From Halarchaeum acidiphilum MH1-52-1 (GTDB taxonomy: Archaea > Halobacteriota > Halobacteria > Halobacteriales > Halobacteriaceae): a stretch of DNA of 64,000 nt. Position 1 is the stretch's first letter, and every line of letters begins with the position of its first letter. The position numbers and the translations under genes are program-made. This document shows, one piece after another, positions 25,896-34,902 of this stretch. The notes under the pieces are model-generated. The model was not told the origin of the DNA, did no database searches, and worked only from the letters and a program-made list of their open reading frames with translations. The stretch is taken from positions 25,172 through 89,171 of the forward strand of contig NZ_BATA01000003.1 of NCBI RefSeq assembly GCF_000474235.1. Direction: 5' to 3'.

Positions 25896-26466
25896 CGACC
25901 TCGCGGGGCGTCGCGGCGTCGAGACCGACGTCTACGATCCCGCGGAGGATTCGCGCCTGCTCGCCGACGTCGCGTGCGAGGCGGTATCGGAGTCGGATCT
26001 GGTGGCGGACGTCGGGACGGGATCGGGGTACGTCGCGGCGACCGTCACCGCGGAGACGAGCGCGCGCGTGCTCGGCACCGATCTGAACCCGCACGCGTGT
26101 CGGCGCGCTCGCGACGCCGGCGTCGAGGCGGTTCGGGCGAACCTCGTCGCGCCCTTCCGCGCCGACGCCTTCGACGTCGTGCTGTTCAATCCGCCCTATC
26201 TCCCGGCGGACGCGGCGGCCGCGCGCGACGACTGGATGGAGGTGGCGCTCACCGGCGGCGAGACCGGGCGGGAGGTCGTCGAGGCGTTCCTCGACGACGT
26301 CGGACGCGTGCTCTCGCCGGACGGATACGTCCTCCTCCTCGTCAGCACGCTCACCGGCGTCGACGAAGTGGTCGACTACGCGGGCGAACGCGGGTTCTCG
26401 ACCGTCGCGCTCGCGGACGAGTCGTTCCCCTTCGAGACGCTCTCGGTGTTGAAACTGGTCCGGTAG
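25885..26466 (+). CDS. HemK2/MTQ2-type protein methyltransferase
   Basis: 193 aa SAM-dependent methyltransferase. VYDPAEDSRLLADV is the family start, VADVGTGSGYVAATV the SAM loop, and VVLFNPPYLPAD the catalytic NPPY motif for glutamine N5-methylation; HemK2-type enzymes modify the GGQ loop of release factor aRF1. ATG 25885 is chosen because a GGAGG at 25874-25878 sits 6 nt upstream, one of the few clear Shine-Dalgarno sites here; it overlaps the mscS 3' end by 11 nt. Confidence 0.88.
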   Translation: MSGDDLAGRRGVETDVYDPAEDSRLLADVACEAVSESDLVADVGTGSGYVAATVTAETSARVLGTDLNPHACRRARDAGVEAVRANLVAPFRADAFDVVLFNPPYLPADAAAARDDWMEVALTGGETGREVVEAFLDDVGRVLSPDGYVLLLVSTLTGVDEVVDYAGERGFSTVALADESFPFETLSVLKLVR

Positions 26467-26497
26467 GTGTTTGCCCGCCGGCCCGCTACCCGAATGC

Positions 26498-26869
26498 ATG
26501 AGCGATGGGTCGTCGGACGTCGACTCGCGGTGGTGGCTACTCGTCCTCGCGATGCCGATCGTGACGGTCGTCGAGGCCTGTTTCGCCGTTCTGCTCGCCG
26601 GATTCGTCTACGTGTCGGCGGACGGGATGGATCCCTCCATGGTGCTCGTCGCCGCCGCGCCCTTCCTCGCGATCGCCGTGATCGTGCGGGCCGGCCTCCC
26701 CATCGCGCTCTATCGGGACGCCCGCGCGATCCGCGACGCCGACGTCGAATGGGCGCCCGATCCGGCGAACTGGGGGTTCCTCGGTCTCGGTCTGATCGTC
26801 GTGCCGGTCCTCGACTCGCTCCTCGCCGCCGTCTACCTCACGCGACGCTCGCGCGCGCTCGCCGACTGA
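26498..26869 (+). CDS. Small membrane protein, haloarchaeal, unknown function
   Basis: 123 aa with three hydrophobic segments (about 12-40, 50-72 and 90-112) and a short cytoplasmic loop (YRDARAIRDADVEWAPDPANWGF). The WAPDP..W segment between the last two helices recurs in several haloarchaeal small membrane proteins. No function is recognised. ATG 26498 is preferred over a second ATG 4 nt upstream in another frame. Confidence 0.65.
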   Translation: MSDGSSDVDSRWWLLVLAMPIVTVVEACFAVLLAGFVYVSADGMDPSMVLVAAAPFLAIAVIVRAGLPIALYRDARAIRDADVEWAPDPANWGFLGLGLIVVPVLDSLLAAVYLTRRSRALAD

Positions 26870-26891
26870 GTGCGCGTCCACCGGGGAATTA

Positions 26892-26912
26892 CTACCGTGA
26901 ATAATCCGGTAG
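26892..26912. promoter_or_regulatory. Inverted repeat upstream of metE, candidate operator
   Basis: CTACCG (26892-26897) and CGGTAG (26907-26912) form a 6-bp dyad with a 9-nt A/T-rich centre, directly before the TATA-like AAATATTAA of the metE pair. Position suggests binding of a regulator upstream of TBP. Confidence 0.4.
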
Positions 26913-26914
26913 GG

Positions 26915-26923
26915 AAAATATTA
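26915..26923 (+). promoter_or_regulatory. TATA box for metE pair
   Basis: AAATATTAA is centred 33 nt before the ATG at 26952. Confidence 0.6.
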
Positions 26924-26951
26924 ACCACGGTGCTCGCGTAGCGTCGAGCAC

Positions 26952-27949
26952 ATGGAACACGTCGCGACGACGGCCGGCCTCTTCCCGCTCCCGGACGCAC
27001 AACGGGAGCGCCTCGCCGACCTCAAGGGACACCAGAAGGCGGACCTCATCGGCGGGGACGAGTCCGCCGACGTGACCGCGGCCTACGACGCCGCCCGCGA
27101 GCGCCTCGTGAGCGTCCAACGCGAGGCGGGACTCGACCGCGTCGTCGAGGGGCAAGCGCGCTGGGACGACATGCTCGCCCACCCGCTCTGCGTCCACGAC
27201 AACGTCCGGACGGAGGGCATCGTGCGCTACTACGACAACAACAACTTCTACCGCGAGCCGGTCGTCACCGGCCCGCTCACCGAGGACGGCGACATGGCCG
27301 CCGACCTCGACGCCGCGGCCCGCCTCACCGAGGACTTGCAGGCCGTCGTCCCCGGTCCCTACTCGCTCACCGACCTCGCGACCGACGAGCACTACGGCTC
27401 GTTCGCGGCCTTCCTCGACGCGTCGCGGACTTCCTCGCCGGCGAAGTCGCGGCGTTCCCCGACGCCGTCGAGACAGTCTTCGTCCTCGAACCGAGTCTCG
27501 TCGCCGCCCCGCCCGACGACGACATCCACGAGCGCGTTCGTGATGCCGTCGACGCCGTGGCCGACGCCATCGACGCGGACGTCGTCCTCCACACCTACTG
27601 GGGCGCGCTCGGCGAGAAACTGCACGCGCACCTCCTCGACACGGACGTCGCGGCGCTCGGCTACGACCTCGTGAGCGCCCACGAGGAGAGCGCCTACCTC
27701 GTGCAGGAGTACGGCACCGCGGATTCCGTCGCGCTCGGTCTCGTCGACGGACAGAACACGCTCGTCGAGACGCGCGAGACCGTCCGCGAGCGCGTCGAGT
27801 GGTTCCGCGAGAGCGTTCCCGTCAGCGACTTCGACACCGTGTACGCCACCCCGAACACCGAGCTGTTCTACCTGCCGGTGGGCACCTTCGAGGCGAAACT
27901 CGACGCGCTCGCCGCCGGCGTCGCCGCCGAGACGGAGGTGTCCCGATGA
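26952..27949 (+). pseudogene. metE1: Methionine synthase, N-terminal-type subunit (MetE-like), one-base frameshift
   Basis: First gene of the two-gene haloarchaeal MetE-like system. The N-part reads MEHVATTAGLFPLPDAQRE, then VHDNVRTEGIVRYYDNNNFY and VPGPYSLTDLATDEHY. After FAAFLDA one base (probably G) is missing at about 27420-27423; restoring it gives VADFLAGEVAAFPDAVETVF and continues to the stop at 27949 through LHTYWGALGEKL and TELFYLPVG. The total would be about 332 codons. It overlaps the C-type gene by ATGA. Most likely functional with a sequencing error. Confidence 0.85.
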
Positions 27950-29025
27950 GCGACGCCGTCGACGTCCGCGAGCGGTTCCGACCGACCGATCACCCCCACG
28001 AGCACTTCCTCCTCACCACCGTCGTCGGCTCCTACCCGAAGCCGACGTGGCTGAATCGCGCCCGCGACCTCCACGAGGCCGACGACGAATCCTTCGACGA
28101 CGACGACTGGACGGAGGCCCTCGACGACGCCTGCCGAATCGTCACGCACGAGCACGAACGCGCCGGTCTCGACGTCGTCGTCGACGGCGAGATGCGCCGC
28201 GAGGAGATGGTCGAGTTCTTCGCCCGACGCATCGACGGCTACGAGTTCAACGGTCCCGTGAAAGTCTGGGGCCACAACTACTTCGATAAGCCCAGCGTCG
28301 CCTCCCCGGTCGCGTACGACGAGCCGTGGCTCCTCGACGAGTACGAGTTCGCCGCCGGCGTCGCCGACCGCCCCGTCAAGGTCCCCATTACCGGACCCTA
28401 CACCCTCGCGTCGTGGAGCTTCAACGAGGTCTACGACACCGACGCCGACCTCGCCTACGATCTCGCCGATCTCGTCAATCGGGAGGTCACGAAGCTCGTC
28501 GAGGCCGGCGCGCGCTACATCCAGATCGACGAGCCGGCCCTCGCGACCACGCCCGACGATCACGCCATCGTCGGCGAGTGCCTCGATCGGATCGTCGCCG
28601 ACCTCCCGGACGACGTCCGCGTCGGACTCCACGTCTGCTACGGCGACTACTCGCGCATCTATCCCGAGATCAACGACTACCCGATCGACGAATTCGACGT
28701 CGAACTCGCGAACGGCGACTACGAGCAGATCGACGTCTTCACGGAGCCGGACTTCGAGCCGGACCTCGCGCTCGGCGTCGTCGACGCCCACACCGCCGAC
28801 GTCGAGTCCGTCGAGCAGATCAAGCGCAACATCCGCGAGGGCCTGAAGGTCGTCCCACCGGAGAAGCTCACCGTCAGCCCCGACTGCGGACTGAAGCTCC
28901 TCCCGCGCGAGATCGCCTCCGGCAAGACGGAAAACATGGTCCGCGCCGCCCGCGAGATTGAAGCCGACCTCGACAGCGGCGAGATCGATGCCGCCGCGAT
29001 CAGCGAGCGCGCGCGCCGCGAGTAG
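27946..29025 (+). CDS. metE2: Cobalamin-independent methionine synthase, catalytic subunit (MetE C-terminal type)
   Basis: 359-aa TIM-barrel catalytic part of MetE, transferring a methyl group to homocysteine. TTVVGSYPKP is the family start; VVDGEMRREEMVEFF the substrate region; zinc ligands are His229 and Cys231 in GLHVCYGD and Cys314 in SPDCGLKLLPRE. Archaeal short MetE proteins of this type may use methylated corrinoid proteins rather than methyl-folate polyglutamate as donor. ATGA overlap with the first gene shows tight coupling. Confidence 0.92.
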   Translation: MSDAVDVRERFRPTDHPHEHFLLTTVVGSYPKPTWLNRARDLHEADDESFDDDDWTEALDDACRIVTHEHERAGLDVVVDGEMRREEMVEFFARRIDGYEFNGPVKVWGHNYFDKPSVASPVAYDEPWLLDEYEFAAGVADRPVKVPITGPYTLASWSFNEVYDTDADLAYDLADLVNREVTKLVEAGARYIQIDEPALATTPDDHAIVGECLDRIVADLPDDVRVGLHVCYGDYSRIYPEINDYPIDEFDVELANGDYEQIDVFTEPDFEPDLALGVVDAHTADVESVEQIKRNIREGLKVVPPEKLTVSPDCGLKLLPREIASGKTENMVRAAREIEADLDSGEIDAAAISERARRE

Positions 29026-29041
29026 CGTCGCCGCGCCGCGA

Positions 29042-29158
29042 TCAGCGTCCCGTCTGACACGCCGGCGAGCAGTAGCCCGTCTCGGCGGCGTTCGCGTCCT
29101 CGCACGCCTTGAACTCGCTTCCACGGGTCGGACACTCGTAGGTCTCGAACGCCGACAT
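29042..29158 (-). CDS. 38-aa zinc-finger-like mini-protein with a missing cysteine
   Basis: MSAFETYECPTRGSEF, then CEDANAAETGYCSPACQTGR. The pattern is that of haloarchaeal CPxCG mini-proteins, but the first knuckle reads C-P-T-R-G, so the second Cys is replaced by Arg; the other pair (CSPAC) remains, as does a spare Cys at residue 19. A C-to-R change needs one base. ATG 29158; only 16 nt separates its stop from that of metE2 (convergent). Confidence 0.6.
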   Translation of the reverse strand: MSAFETYECPTRGSEFKACEDANAAETGYCSPACQTGR

Positions 29159-29642
29159 ACACGGGGCGATGTGTCCGCGAGCGAGTTGTGATTTGCGGCT
29201 GGATCGCGCGATCCGGACTCTGGTCCGAACAGGGGAAGAACTATCCGCGGTGCACGAATATCCACTCTCGTCTCCGACAGACGGTGGCCCCTTCGGGGGG
29301 AGGGGTCGCCATCGGAACCTCGTCGGAGACGTTTCTCGACGTCCCAGCCGAGCGTCCACGCTCCGCGCGTCACTCACCGGATCGACCACCTCCACGAGTC
29401 GGAGCGCCGGCCCCACGATGCGACGTCGATCGAACCCGATTCGTCGTCGCGGGCGCCGATCGCGAAACCGGATGGCACGTCCGATCGTCGCGGACGACGC
29501 GCTCTGCGCGTCATCGGGTCCTTCGCAGGAAAACGGGCCGGGAGGGAATTGAACTGGGGCGAGACGGTCCTCACTTCGTTCGGCTGCGACTCGCTTGCTC
29601 AATTCCCGGGCGTTTTCACTGCTCAGGTTGTTCGCAGGAAAA
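29159..29642. other. Intergenic region before tRNA-Lys with partial tRNA duplication
   Basis: No credible protein gene in 484 nt; open frames here are Arg/Ser-rich shadows. The 3' part carries a 33-nt direct repeat of the tRNA-Lys 3' end (29522-29554), an A+T-poor spacer, and a partly palindromic TCAATTCCCGGGCG at about 29599-29612. Confidence 0.5.
29522..29554 (-). repeat. Direct repeat of the tRNA-Lys 3' end (attachment-site-like)
   Basis: Bases 29522-29554 are identical to 29631-29663, which span the tRNA-Lys 3' flank, acceptor strand and T arm up to GGGAATTGAAC. The spacing is 109 nt. Duplicated tRNA 3' ends are what integration into a tRNA gene leaves behind; no integrase lies between, so it would be an emptied or decayed site. 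Confidence 0.6.
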
Positions 29643-29716
29643 CGGGCCGGGAGGGAATTGAACCCCCGACCGTCTGATTAAGAGTCAGACGCTCTGCCTA
29701 ACTGAGCTACCGGCCC
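29643..29716 (-). tRNA. tRNA-Lys (anticodon CUU)
   Basis: On the minus strand the 74-nt sequence starts GGGCCGGTAGCTCAGTTAGG and folds as a full cloverleaf: acceptor GGGCCGG/CCGGCCC, D arm, anticodon stem GTCTGA/TCAGAC with loop CTCTTAA (anticodon CTT), T arm GGGGGTTCAATTCCC, discriminator G. No CCA is encoded. Reads AAG codons. Confidence 0.95.
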
Positions 29717-29850
29717 AACGCATTCACGACTTACCGCGGGGTAGTCAAATAAGTTTCTTTCCGGGGGCGACGTGCGTTGCGGTGACGGGGATCACGCGCG
29801 TTCCCGCTGTCGGGAGGGTTAAGTGACGGCGTACGGTATCGGCCCGTAAC

Positions 29851-31314
29851 ATGAGTAGCCGGGCCACGATCTCGTCCATGTCGACGTATGCCATCCTCGG
29901 CTGCGGGAGCGTCGGACACGCGGTCGCCGAGGAACTCGTCGAGCGCGGGAAGGACGTGCTCATCGTCGATCAGGACGAATCCCGGGTCGAGGCGCTGCGC
30001 GATCAGGATCTGAACGCGCAGGCCGCGGACATCCGCGACGAGGAGGTCGCGGAACTCGTCGCCGACCGCGACGTCGTCCTCGTGATGGCCTCCGACGTCG
30101 AGGCCAACGAGGCCGCGGTGCGCAACATCCGCGAGCGCGACGACGAGCAGTTCCTCGTCGTGCGCGCGAGCGATCCCGTCTCGAGCGACGAACTCACCGA
30201 ACTCGGCGCGGACGTCGTCATCAACCCCTCCTCCGTGATCGCGGACGCCGCCCTCCACGCCCTCGAATCGGGCGAGCTCGAATACAAGGCCCGCCAGCTC
30301 GCGGAGGTCATCGAGGGGTCGACGTCGCAGCTCGCCATCGTCACCCACGACAACCCCGATCCGGACTCCATCGCCGCCGCGGCGGCGCTCCAGTCCATCG
30401 CCGACCACCTCGACGTCGAGGCGGACATCCTCTACTTCGGCGAGATCGGCCATCAGGAGAACCGGGCGTTCGTCAACCTCCTCGACATCGAACTCACGCC
30501 GTACGACGACGTCGATATCGACGACTACGACACCATCGCGCTCGTCGATCCCGCGAAGGCCGGCGAGATGCAGGTCGAGGGTCCCATCGACATCTTCATC
30601 GACCACTACGAGGCGGGCGACGAGGTGGACGCCGAGTTCGTCGACGTCCGCCCGAACGTCTCCGCGACCTCGACGATCCTCACGAAGTACATTCAGGAGT
30701 TCGACCTCTCCGTCTCGCAGGAGGTCGCGACGGCGCTCCTCTACGGGATTCGCGCGGAGACGCTCGACTTCCGCCGCGAGACGACGCCCGCGGACCTGAC
30801 GGCGGCGGCCTACCTCTACCCGTTCGCGGACCACGACGTCCTCGAGCAGGTGGAGTCGCCGAACATGAGTCCGGAGACCCTCGACGTGCTCGCGGAGGCG
30901 ATCACGAACCGCGACGTGCAGGGGAGTCACCTGATCAGCGACGCGGGGTTCATCCGCAATCGCGACGCGCTCGCGCAGGCCGCCCAACAACTCCTCAATC
31001 TCGAGGGGATCACGACGACCGCGGTGTTCGGGATCGTCGACGACACGATCTACCTCGCCGCGCGCTCGAAGGACATCCGGATGAACATCGGCAAGGTCCT
31101 GCAGGACGCCTTCCGCGACATCGGCGAGGCCGGCGGGCACTCCACGCAGGGATCCGCGGAGATCCCGCTCGGGCTGTTCACGGGTATCGAGACGTCGGAG
31201 GAGAACCGCGAGACCCTTCTCGGACTCACGGAGGAGGCGGTGAAACGGAAGCTCTTCGACGCGATGGGCGTCGATCAGGAGACGGCGTCGACCGCGCAGA
31301 ACGGCAGCAGCTAA
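29851..31314 (+). CDS. RCK (TrkA-N) plus DHH/DHHA1 phosphoesterase
   Basis: 487 aa. N-terminal Rossmann RCK domain (YAILGCGSVGHAVAEEL, residues about 12-130), then a DHH domain (IVTHDNPDPDSIAAAAAL, and DHY in IFIDHYEAGDEVDAEFVD) and a DHHA1 domain with GGHSTQGSAEIPLG at the end. Proteins of this build are common in haloarchaea; the nuclease part resembles NrnA/RecJ-like enzymes acting on oligonucleotides or cyclic dinucleotides, and the RCK domain may bind a nucleotide ligand. ATG 29878 (MSTYAILG) is an alternative start. Confidence 0.88.
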   Translation: MSSRATISSMSTYAILGCGSVGHAVAEELVERGKDVLIVDQDESRVEALRDQDLNAQAADIRDEEVAELVADRDVVLVMASDVEANEAAVRNIRERDDEQFLVVRASDPVSSDELTELGADVVINPSSVIADAALHALESGELEYKARQLAEVIEGSTSQLAIVTHDNPDPDSIAAAAALQSIADHLDVEADILYFGEIGHQENRAFVNLLDIELTPYDDVDIDDYDTIALVDPAKAGEMQVEGPIDIFIDHYEAGDEVDAEFVDVRPNVSATSTILTKYIQEFDLSVSQEVATALLYGIRAETLDFRRETTPADLTAAAYLYPFADHDVLEQVESPNMSPETLDVLAEAITNRDVQGSHLISDAGFIRNRDALAQAAQQLLNLEGITTTAVFGIVDDTIYLAARSKDIRMNIGKVLQDAFRDIGEAGGHSTQGSAEIPLGLFTGIETSEENRETLLGLTEEAVKRKLFDAMGVDQETASTAQNGSS

Positions 31315-31605
31315 TCAGGCGATCGCCGTCTCGGCGTCGTCGTCCGTCTTGAGCCGCTCGATGACGTCGTTGATGAGGACGACGTCGCCGACCGCGCGCA
31401 CCCACCGGTAGGGGACGATGACGCCGCGCCGGCCGGTGTCGTAGTCCTCGAAGAGGTCGGGATTGAGTTCGCCGAGCGCGAGCCCGTTGACGACCTCGGC
31501 GTCGAGGTCGAGGCGGATGTCCTCGATCTCGCCGACGAAGACGCCGTTGTTCGAGTAGACCTCGCGGCCGACGAGTGTCGTGATCTCCTGCGGTGTGTCG
31601 TCCAT
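31315..31605 (-). CDS. PRC-barrel domain protein
   Basis: 96 aa consisting of one PRC-barrel (EITTLVGREVYSNNGVFVGEIEDIRLDLDAEVVN and VPYRWVRAVGDVVLIND). Small PRC-barrel proteins are frequent in euryarchaea, with suggested roles in RNA processing or cell division (CdpB family). The size and single domain fit CdpB-like proteins, but the paralogue cannot be fixed. Its stop directly abuts the convergent DHH gene. Confidence 0.85.
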   Translation of the reverse strand: MDDTPQEITTLVGREVYSNNGVFVGEIEDIRLDLDAEVVNGLALGELNPDLFEDYDTGRRGVIVPYRWVRAVGDVVLINDVIERLKTDDDAETAIA

Positions 31606-31630
31606 GTCCGCCTCGAAGGTGCGCCGCCTC

Positions 31631-32760
31631 TTAACTCTTGGAGCTATCGGGCGCGTCGAGGAGGCTCGCGAGCACGCGGAGCGCGGCGTCCATGTCGGTG
31701 GGCGCGCGCCCGAGACTGACGCGAACGCGCGCGTCGTCCTCGAAGAACCGGCCGGGGGCGAGCAGGAGACCGTTCTCCCACGCGCGCTCGACGAGGTCGT
31801 CGGTGTCGACGGCCGTCGGCTCGAGGAAGGCGAACGTGCTGCCGTCGGCGACGAACCCCTCGACGTCGTCGCGCTCCGCGATGAACTCCGCGAGGAGCGC
31901 CGAGTTCTCCGCGAGCATCGCGCGCTGGTCCGCCAGCAGGTCCTCGCTGTGGTGGAACGCGCGCATCCCGTACGCGCGCGAGACGTCGGCGACGCTCGGG
32001 ACGTGGTGGGCGACTTCGCGGGCGCGCTCGACGAAGTCGGCGTCGGCGATGAGCCAGCCGATCCGCAGGTCGCCGAGACCGAGGAACTTCGTGAGCGAGC
32101 CCGTGATCACGGCGTCCTCGATGCCGGCGGCGGTCGGGCCGCCGAGCGGGCCGTCCGCACGGGCCTGCGCGTCGGTGACGAACGGCGCGTACACCTCATC
32201 GACGAGGAGGCGGGCGTCGTAGTCGCGGGCGTGATCCGCGACCGCCGCGAGCGTCTCGCGCTCCGCCAGCCGCCCCGAGGGGTTGTGTCGGTTCGTCACG
32301 GTGACGAGGTGCGTGTCGGGCGTGAGCGCCTTCTCGACGCGCTCGGGGACGAGGCGGTAGTCGTCCTCGCGGAGGAAGCGATCGACCGCGGCGCCGAAGG
32401 CTCCGGGGTGCGTCGATGGGGCTCGTAGCCGGGTTTCTCGACGAGCGCGCGCAGGCGCTCGTCCTCGGCCCGCTCGCTCTCGGGATCGGCGTCGAGCGCG
32501 GTGGCGATGGCGAGGAAGTTCGCGTGACTCGCGCCCGCGGTCACGAGGACGCATTCGGGGTCGACGCCGTACTCGCCCGCGATCTGCATTTCGAGGGTCG
32601 CCCCGACCGGTGGGTCGGAACGCCCCTCCAGCGCGGGCGGGACGGTCGATGGGCGCTCCTGTTCCTCGGTGACGCTACGGAGGTCGCTCGACCCGAGATC
32701 GTACATCGCGACGTCGGGGCGTCCCTCGAACCACTCGAGGTATTCGATATGGGGGAACAC
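31631..32760 (-). pseudogene. PLP-dependent aminotransferase (class I/II), one-base frameshift
   Basis: Fold-type I aminotransferase. N-part: VFPHIEYLEWFEGRPDVAMY, SSDLRSV and LVTAGASHANFLA. After VEKPGYEPHRRTPE the frame breaks; one extra G at about 32399-32403 gives AFGAAVDRFLREDDYRLVP. C-part: TVTNRHNPSG, RLLVDEVYAPF, the PLP-lysine motif TGSLTKFLGLGDLRIGW, and RVSLGRAPTDMDAAL. Substrate unknown; the sequence is more like the broad ARO8/AspC-type than histidinol-phosphate aminotransferase. GTG 32760 is chosen; TTG 32787 would add 9 residues. Confidence 0.82.
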
Positions 32761-32805
32761 GCCCGGGTCTTCACGCCCGGCACCCAAAGCCGTTGTCGCT
32801 CCCGG

Positions 32806-33723
32806 CTACGTCGGGAACGCGTACGGCGCGTCGAGTCGATCGAGGACGAGCAGCGAGTGGTAGCGTAGATAGGCCGTCGCGGGCCCGCGGAGGAAGACGA
32901 GGTAGCAGACGGTACCGAGGGCCGCGAGCGCGACGGCGATGAAGCCCGCGAACGTGGCGACGCGGCCGCCGAGGACCGTGGCGCCGTACGCGAGAGCGAA
33001 CGGGAGAGCGAAGGCGCCGGCGACGACGCTCCCCGCGACGACGTACGCGACGCCGAGGCAGGCTCGAACGAGGAGGTAGACGCCGAACTCGCCCGGAGCG
33101 GCGACGAGCGCCGGCCAGAGCGTGCGCCACCCGTCGCGGACGCCGCCCTCGCCGCGCGCCATCAGCGGGACGACGAACGACGTCGTGAGCGCGGACGCGA
33201 CGAGCGCGCCGACGCCGAGCGCTCCGACGACGAGCACGCCGACGACGGCGAGCAGGAGACCGACGGCGGAACCGCCGCGCGTCGCGATGAGTGCGCCGGC
33301 GACGAGCGCGCCGAGCGGGACGACGACGAGCGCGCCCAGACAGAGGCGGAAGCCGAGGAGCCGGAGACCGTCGCCGAGGTGCGCGACGACCGAGGGCGCG
33401 AGCGCGTCACCGCGCGCCTCCGCGACGTCCACGAGGACGAACTCGAAGACGGAGGCGAGCAGACCGAGGACGAGGACGAGGACGAGCGCGAACGCGAGGA
33501 GTCCCCGCACCCGTGGCGACAGCGGCGAGACGGCCGTCGTCGGGAGACCGACCCCGTTCAGCGGCAGGACCGCGATGCCGACGCCGGGCGGTCGGAGGGG
33601 CGTCCCGCCGGCGAAGACGGCGAGGAGCGCGAACCGGAGCCAGACGCCGGTGCGGACGGGGAGGAGGAGGCCGCGGGTCTCGGCGTACGCGCGGCGGAGC
33701 GTCTCGACGGCGTACCACGACAT
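32806..33723 (-). CDS. Haloarchaeal multi-spanning membrane protein (DUF7544-like)
   Basis: 305 aa, beginning MSWYAVETLRRAYAETRGLL, with six to seven hydrophobic segments rich in Val/Leu/Ala/Gly. It resembles a haloarchaeal family I recall as DUF7544; function unknown. The open frame runs on upstream to 34776, but that part is antisense to a good CBS-domain gene and has no protein character, so ATG 33723 is the start. Confidence 0.72.
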   Translation of the reverse strand: MSWYAVETLRRAYAETRGLLLPVRTGVWLRFALLAVFAGGTPLRPPGVGIAVLPLNGVGLPTTAVSPLSPRVRGLLAFALVLVLVLGLLASVFEFVLVDVAEARGDALAPSVVAHLGDGLRLLGFRLCLGALVVVPLGALVAGALIATRGGSAVGLLLAVVGVLVVGALGVGALVASALTTSFVVPLMARGEGGVRDGWRTLWPALVAAPGEFGVYLLVRACLGVAYVVAGSVVAGAFALPFALAYGATVLGGRVATFAGFIAVALAALGTVCYLVFLRGPATAYLRYHSLLVLDRLDAPYAFPT

Positions 33724-33834
33724 ACCCGGATCTGGGCGCGGTGGAGGAAAAAGACGACGACCCGGGCGGTGTCGCCCCGAGCCTCCGCCGCGGGCCGTCG
33801 GCTTTACCATTGGCGGCCGACTCACTCCGAGACG

Positions 33835-34902
33835 ATGCACCCGGCCGTCCTCGCGCTCCGCCTCATCGGCGGCGTCTCCCTCCTCCTCATGAACGGCTTC
33901 TTCGTCGTCGCGGAGTTCTCGCTCACGCGCGTCCGGCAGTTCCCCGAGTCGGCCTTCGACGAGCCGGGTCTCCGGCGGGCGTGGGAGATGACCGAGGAGC
34001 TCGAGGTCTATCTCTCGGGGTGTCAGGTCGGAATCACGATCGCGTCCGTCGGTCTCGGCGTCGTCGCGGAGCCGGCGGTGGCGGCCGTGCTCCACGCGCT
34101 CGGCGTCTCGGTCGGGACCGCGCCGTCGCACGCCCTCGCCGCGGTCGTCGCGTTCGCGCTCGTGAACTTCTCGCACGTCGTCGTCGGCGAGCAGATCCCG
34201 ACGTACCTCGGCGTCGAGCGCACGCAGCAGGTCGTGCGCTACGGCGCGCTCGGACTCTACTACTGGACGAAGGCGTTCTACCCCGTGATCAGTCTCGCCG
34301 ACTGGCTGGCGAAGACGTCGCTCTCCGCGCTCGGAGTCGAGATGACGCGCTCGTGGACCGAGGAAGAGACGGAGGGGGAGGCGGACGTTCGGACGCGCGC
34401 CGGCCTCCGCGAGGCGATGGGCGACGTCCTCCGGCGCGGCGTCGAATCCGAGGAGCGCCGCGAGGAGGTGCTCGGTGCCCTCGAAATCGGCACCGAACCC
34501 GTCCGCGACGTCGCCGTCCCGCGCGAGGCGATCGTCGCGCTCTCCACGGACAACACGTTCGCGGAGAACCTCGCGGTGATGGAGACCCACCCGCACACGC
34601 GCTTCCCGCTCGTCGGCGACTCCCTCGACGAGTTCGAGGGGATCGTCTACACGCCCGTCGTCCTCCGCGAGTACGACGCGCTCAGCGACGGCGACCTCAC
34701 GATCGGCGAAATCGCGCACGAACCGATGTCCGTCGCGGCGGACGCCTCCGTCGCGGCCGTCATCGACGCGTTCCAAGCGCGCAAGCAGGAACTCGCCCTC
34801 GTCGTGGACGGCGGCGACGTGACGGGGATGGTGACGCCGACGGACGCCTTCGAGGAGATCACGGGCGAACTCGGCGATCCCGTCGAGGAGCCGGACATAT
34901 GA
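33835..34902 (+). CDS. CNNM/CorC-type membrane protein with CBS domains
   Basis: 355 aa. The DUF21 transmembrane domain occupies about residues 1-150 (LLLMNGFFVVAEFSLTRVRQ, CQVGITIASVGLGVVAEPAV), followed by a CBS pair at about 210-340 (VPREAIVALSTDNTFAENL; ARKQELALVVDGGDVTGMVT). Related proteins transport or regulate Mg2+ and possibly Na+. A TTTACC element 20-25 nt before the ATG supports leaderless expression. The stop overlaps the ZIP gene start (ATGA). Confidence 0.9.
   Translation: MHPAVLALRLIGGVSLLLMNGFFVVAEFSLTRVRQFPESAFDEPGLRRAWEMTEELEVYLSGCQVGITIASVGLGVVAEPAVAAVLHALGVSVGTAPSHALAAVVAFALVNFSHVVVGEQIPTYLGVERTQQVVRYGALGLYYWTKAFYPVISLADWLAKTSLSALGVEMTRSWTEEETEGEADVRTRAGLREAMGDVLRRGVESEERREEVLGALEIGTEPVRDVAVPREAIVALSTDNTFAENLAVMETHPHTRFPLVGDSLDEFEGIVYTPVVLREYDALSDGDLTIGEIAHEPMSVAADASVAAVIDAFQARKQELALVVDGGDVTGMVTPTDAFEEITGELGDPVEEPDI

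Noticed and set aside
29188..29661. 157-aa open frame before the tRNA
   Set aside because: It runs into the tRNA gene and contains the duplicated tRNA end; no protein character.
32806..34776. 656-aa open frame on the minus strand
   Set aside because: Only the part up to 33723 has membrane-protein character; the upstream part is antisense to the CBS-domain protein gene and reads as charged low-complexity sequence.
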